DNA of 64,000 bases from Granulicella sp. L60 (lineage in GTDB: Bacteria; Acidobacteriota; Terriglobia; Terriglobales; Acidobacteriaceae), in contig NZ_LMUR01000022.1 of assembly GCF_009765825.1 (NCBI RefSeq), forward strand, positions 1-64,000, written 5' to 3'. This document shows, piece after piece, positions 61,110 through 64,000 of the stretch (position 1 is the first letter of the stretch; each line of letters begins with the position of its first letter). The notes beneath the pieces were generated by a model that did no database searches, was not told the origin of the DNA, and saw only the letters and a program-made list of their open reading frames with translations. Both the position numbers and the translations under genes were made by a program.

Positions 61110-64000
61110 ATGTTTATTTACAAATTGCAGCGCTTCACATACTGCGTTCTCGCCGTCCTGCTCATGCTGGCGAGTGTTTCTTCTGTGACCGTCGAAGCTC
61201 AAAACATCTCTACGGCAGAGCTTCATGGGACAGTCCACGACCAGACTGGCGCGGTGATTCCGAATGTCTCTGTCACCATTACGAACGAATCCAAGGGCTT
61301 CTCTCGTACTGCGACCAGCGATGGTCAGGGCAACTATCAGCTCCTTCTGCTGCCACCGGGTACCTATACCGTCAGAGCGACGGCTGCGGGTTTCAATACC
61401 TTCGTCAACGACAGGGTCGTTCTGACGACAGGTGAGCAGGCTGAACTTCCACTGTCGCTATCCGTGGGCAGCGCTCAGGTCGTGACGGTCAGCTCCGGTG
61501 CTGACGTTATCGAGACGCAACGCAGCTCTCAGTCCACCACCGTTGACCAGGTGCGCATCGACAACCTGCCCACCAACGGCCGTAACTACATCAACTTCAC
61601 ACTGACTAACTCACAGATCGCTCGTGATGCGGCTCCGTCTGTCGGCGCCATTCCGACCTCGGGGCTGAACTTTGGCGGTGTTCGCGCGCGTTCGAACTCG
61701 ATCAATATCGACGGGGCGGACGCTGGGGACTACATCTCTGGCGGAACACGGTCCACTGTGTCGCAGGATGCGGTGCAGGAGTTCCAGATCATCACAAACG
61801 GGTTTGCTGCGGAGTACGGGCGCGCCTCGGGTGGCGTGGTGAATATTGTTACTAAATCAGGTACAAATGCGACGCACGCGAGCGCATTTGGGTTTCTGCG
61901 CAACCGTTATATTCAGGCGACCAATCCGTTTTCGACTGTTTATCAGCCGGCCTACACACGTGTTCAGGCTGGTTTTACTATCGGCGGAGCGATCATTCCG
62001 AACAAGACGTTCTATTTCTTTTCGACCGAGATCACGAGGCGACAGGAGACGGGATTTTCCGACATTGGTGCGAATAACTTCGGCCTTGCGAACATCGACG
62101 TCAGCCGTTTTTACAACGCTACCGCTGGCTCGATCATCATTCAGGGAACCCCCGAACAGCAGGCGTTTCTGCAGAATGCAGCAGTTCCGGCTGCTACGCC
62201 TGGTATTCAGCAGTACATCGCGCTTGTGGGGTCCAGCTCCTCGCTTGCAACGACGGGTAAGAATCCGGCTTTTCTCCAGCAGGTACCGGGGATCGGTGTG
62301 AACAGCTTCGCAACTTCCGGTCAGGTAATTCCAACTTCGTTTACGCCGCTCAACAGTCTTATCGGCAACTTCCCTGTTACGGAGAAGACGGAGATTTATT
62401 CGTTGCGCATTGATCACAAGATCACGAATAACCAACAGCTGGTGCTGCATGCCAGCGTCAGCCCAAGCTATATCACCGGTATCGAAGAAAACGCTGCGAA
62501 CCAGAACTTTGGCGAGAATTCCTTTTCGCGTACTGCGACACAGAGCCTTCACGATGTTTCTATCGCTGGGCAGTACACACTCATCCTGGGAAGTAATAAG
62601 GTCAATGACCTGCGGTACCAGTTTGCGCGGCATCCGGTACGCTTTGCCAACACCAACTCTCCCGGTGGCGACAACACGGCGGTAAACATTCCTGGATTCG
62701 CTTACTTCGGAAAGACTCCATTCTCTGTCGTCGATCGCATCGAAGATCAGAACCAGCTACAGGACGACTTCACTTATACGCGTGGCAACCACACCTTCAA
62801 GACTGGTGTCGATCTGCGCTACATTCCGATCAACCTGCTGCAGGGCCAGTTGTATGGCGGCGGCGACTACAGCTTTGCCGCGCTGAACGCGACGGATGTC
62901 TCTTCTTCGCTCGCTGGCCTGCCAGGATTCTCGGCGATTCAGGCGTATGGTCTCGGCGTTCCGCAGTCCTTCGCGCAGGGCATTGGAAATACGAACTATA
63001 AATATGACCTCAAAGTACTCGGGGCGTTCCTGCAGGATAGCTGGCGCGTGAACAGTCGCGTCACACTCAACCTTGGTCTGCGATATGACATTGAAGCGTT
63101 TCCGACACAGCTCGGGTTGAACGCGAATACCACTGCGGCCGAGCGCGCCTATGGAATCCGGGAGGGCATTCGGCTGCAGGACACGAACTTCGCACCGCGC
63201 ATCGGTCTTGCCTATGATCTTCGTGGCGATGCGAAGACCGTGCTCCGTGCGAACTATGGAATCTTCTACGATCGCGCGCCGGGAAATCTTGAGTCGCAGT
63301 CCACCAGCTTTAACGCCAACAAGGTACCGCTTGTGATTCTCGCGGGTGGGTCGCCCTGTTCTGTTGCCAGTCCAATTGCCGGTGCAAGTCCGTTGAACCT
63401 GAATGCGACGAATGCATTCCAGGGTTCGCTGGGGAATGCTAACTGCCTGGGTGCGAGCGCTGCGGGTCTGAACTATATTGCAAGCCAGCAGCGCTTCGAT
63501 CCGAATAATTCAAACTCTGTCTTCGTAAACCAGAACTACCTTGCGGCAGGATTTCCGCTAGCCATTCTTCCCTCGGGCCTTCCGGCTGACCTGCACTATG
63601 AGACGCCTTATGTTCAACAGATCTCCTTCGGCATCGAGCAGGATCTTGGCCATGAGCTTACGCTCAACATAGCGTACAACTCTACCGGCGGGCGACATCT
63701 GAATCGTCCGATCAATGTGAATCCAGTGAATCCACAGCTGTTGGTCGCGAACTGGCGCAACGCTGTGAATGCGGTCAATGCAGGGACTGCGGCTCCTGGA
63801 ACGGCGAGTCCTACGTCGAATCCTCTGACTGTTGCCACTGCGACGGGGGTGAATCCGTGTGGGGTGGGTCCTACTGGCCCGTTTGTGGCTCCTCCCTTGC
63901 TTAACTTCTTTCGTCGCTCTGGGCTTAATACATCGCTGGCGACTTTTCTCGCTAACCCTGCCGTTGGAGGAGGGCAGTGCGTTGCGTTAGCCGGCGAGAT
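61110..64000 (+). CDS. Oar-like TonB-dependent receptor, N-terminal part (3' end outside window)
   Basis: Open from the ATG at 61110 (AGGGAG nine bases upstream) to the end of the window: 963 codons and still running. The signal peptide is FTYCVLAVLLMLASVSSVTVEAQ. A carboxypeptidase-regulatory-like domain follows (ELHGTVHDQTGAVIPNVSV). The plug domain has NLPTNGRNYINFTLTNSQIA and IDGADAGDYISGGTRST, with the conserved ITNGFAAEYGRASGGVVNIV. Barrel strands follow. The substrate is unknown. It is monocistronic at its 5' side. Confidence 0.93.
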   Translation, partial: MFIYKLQRFTYCVLAVLLMLASVSSVTVEAQNISTAELHGTVHDQTGAVIPNVSVTITNESKGFSRTATSDGQGNYQLLLLPPGTYTVRATAAGFNTFVNDRVVLTTGEQAELPLSLSVGSAQVVTVSSGADVIETQRSSQSTTVDQVRIDNLPTNGRNYINFTLTNSQIARDAAPSVGAIPTSGLNFGGVRARSNSINIDGADAGDYISGGTRSTVSQDAVQEFQIITNGFAAEYGRASGGVVNIVTKSGTNATHASAFGFLRNRYIQATNPFSTVYQPAYTRVQAGFTIGGAIIPNKTFYFFSTEITRRQETGFSDIGANNFGLANIDVSRFYNATAGSIIIQGTPEQQAFLQNAAVPAATPGIQQYIALVGSSSSLATTGKNPAFLQQVPGIGVNSFATSGQVIPTSFTPLNSLIGNFPVTEKTEIYSLRIDHKITNNQQLVLHASVSPSYITGIEENAANQNFGENSFSRTATQSLHDVSIAGQYTLILGSNKVNDLRYQFARHPVRFANTNSPGGDNTAVNIPGFAYFGKTPFSVVDRIEDQNQLQDDFTYTRGNHTFKTGVDLRYIPINLLQGQLYGGGDYSFAALNATDVSSSLAGLPGFSAIQAYGLGVPQSFAQGIGNTNYKYDLKVLGAFLQDSWRVNSRVTLNLGLRYDIEAFPTQLGLNANTTAAERAYGIREGIRLQDTNFAPRIGLAYDLRGDAKTVLRANYGIFYDRAPGNLESQSTSFNANKVPLVILAGGSPCSVASPIAGASPLNLNATNAFQGSLGNANCLGASAAGLNYIASQQRFDPNNSNSVFVNQNYLAAGFPLAILPSGLPADLHYETPYVQQISFGIEQDLGHELTLNIAYNSTGGRHLNRPINVNPVNPQLLVANWRNAVNAVNAGTAAPGTASPTSNPLTVATATGVNPCGVGPTGPFVAPPLLNFFRRSGLNTSLATFLANPAVGGGQCVALAGE

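Overview
The window looks like a chromosome segment of an Acidobacteriota bacterium, probably of the Terriglobales (Granulicella/Edaphobacter/Terriglobus type). The reasons are three very long Oar-like TonB-dependent receptors with a carboxypeptidase-regulatory-like N-terminus (one cut by each window edge), a decayed acidobacterial-type ABC permease (ADOP family), a GH51 arabinofuranosidase with a Tat signal, and house-keeping proteins of that flavour. The assignment is inferred from protein character, not from a marker gene. I see no rRNA operon, no CRISPR array and no intact tRNA gene.

Layout. 1-6.3 kb: end of a TonB receptor with a strong terminator, then a decaying zone holding an ADOP permease remnant, an orphan ORF, a periplasmic-sensor diguanylate cyclase and the remnant of a CPxC-containing SMC/AAA-like ATPase. 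6.3-11 kb: a divergent module of Tat metallophosphoesterase plus di-heme cytochrome c facing an ECF sigma factor plus zinc anti-sigma factor, followed by a secreted serine beta-lactamase-family hydrolase. 11-20 kb: full-length TonB receptor, a KdpD-like histidine kinase with an OmpR-type regulator, a genuine formylglycine-generating enzyme and a second diguanylate cyclase. 20-28.7 kb: mnmE, a small membrane protein, trxC, an M28 peptidase, an LLM flavin oxidoreductase and an alpha/beta hydrolase. 28.9-37.3 kb, all on the minus strand: accD-tag-methyltransferase, GH51, cobO and mutS2. 37.3-44.1 kb: zinc-ribbon membrane protein, hemB, a membrane-protein pair, and the lipoate group lpd, lipB and a double-lipoyl E2. 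44.2-46.2 kb: purE-purK and a small acidic protein. 46.2-48 kb: a patch of small genes with a truncated S24-type repressor, probably phage-derived. 48-64 kb: DinB-like protein, ABHD18-like hydrolase, two related tiny membrane proteins, glyA, DUF4126 protein, lipoprotein, mltG, greA, a CDP-alcohol phosphatidyltransferase, poxB, isoaspartyl peptidase, an endonuclease III relative, and the start of a third TonB receptor.

Functional themes. Lipoylation and its consumers (lipB, E2, lpd) sit together, although E1 is absent. purE and purK overlap by 4 bases. Two diguanylate cyclases differ in their product-inhibition site. Several genes use TTG starts set by a good Shine-Dalgarno sequence or by a 4-base overlap with the upstream stop.

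The most unusual material is non-coding. (1) A family of about 200-bp near-palindromic elements (five copies) is packed against gene 3' ends; one supplies the stop codon of cobO. (2) A strand-asymmetric C/A-rich element with a conserved AAACCTGTCRTACT block lies in the leaders of glyA and mltG, with a weaker relative next to mutS2. (3) Two further short repeat families also recur. I did not find an intact defence island or another clearly new multigene system. The closest candidates are the repeat families, the sigma/anti-sigma/metallophosphoesterase/cytochrome module and the small-gene patch at 46.2-48 kb.
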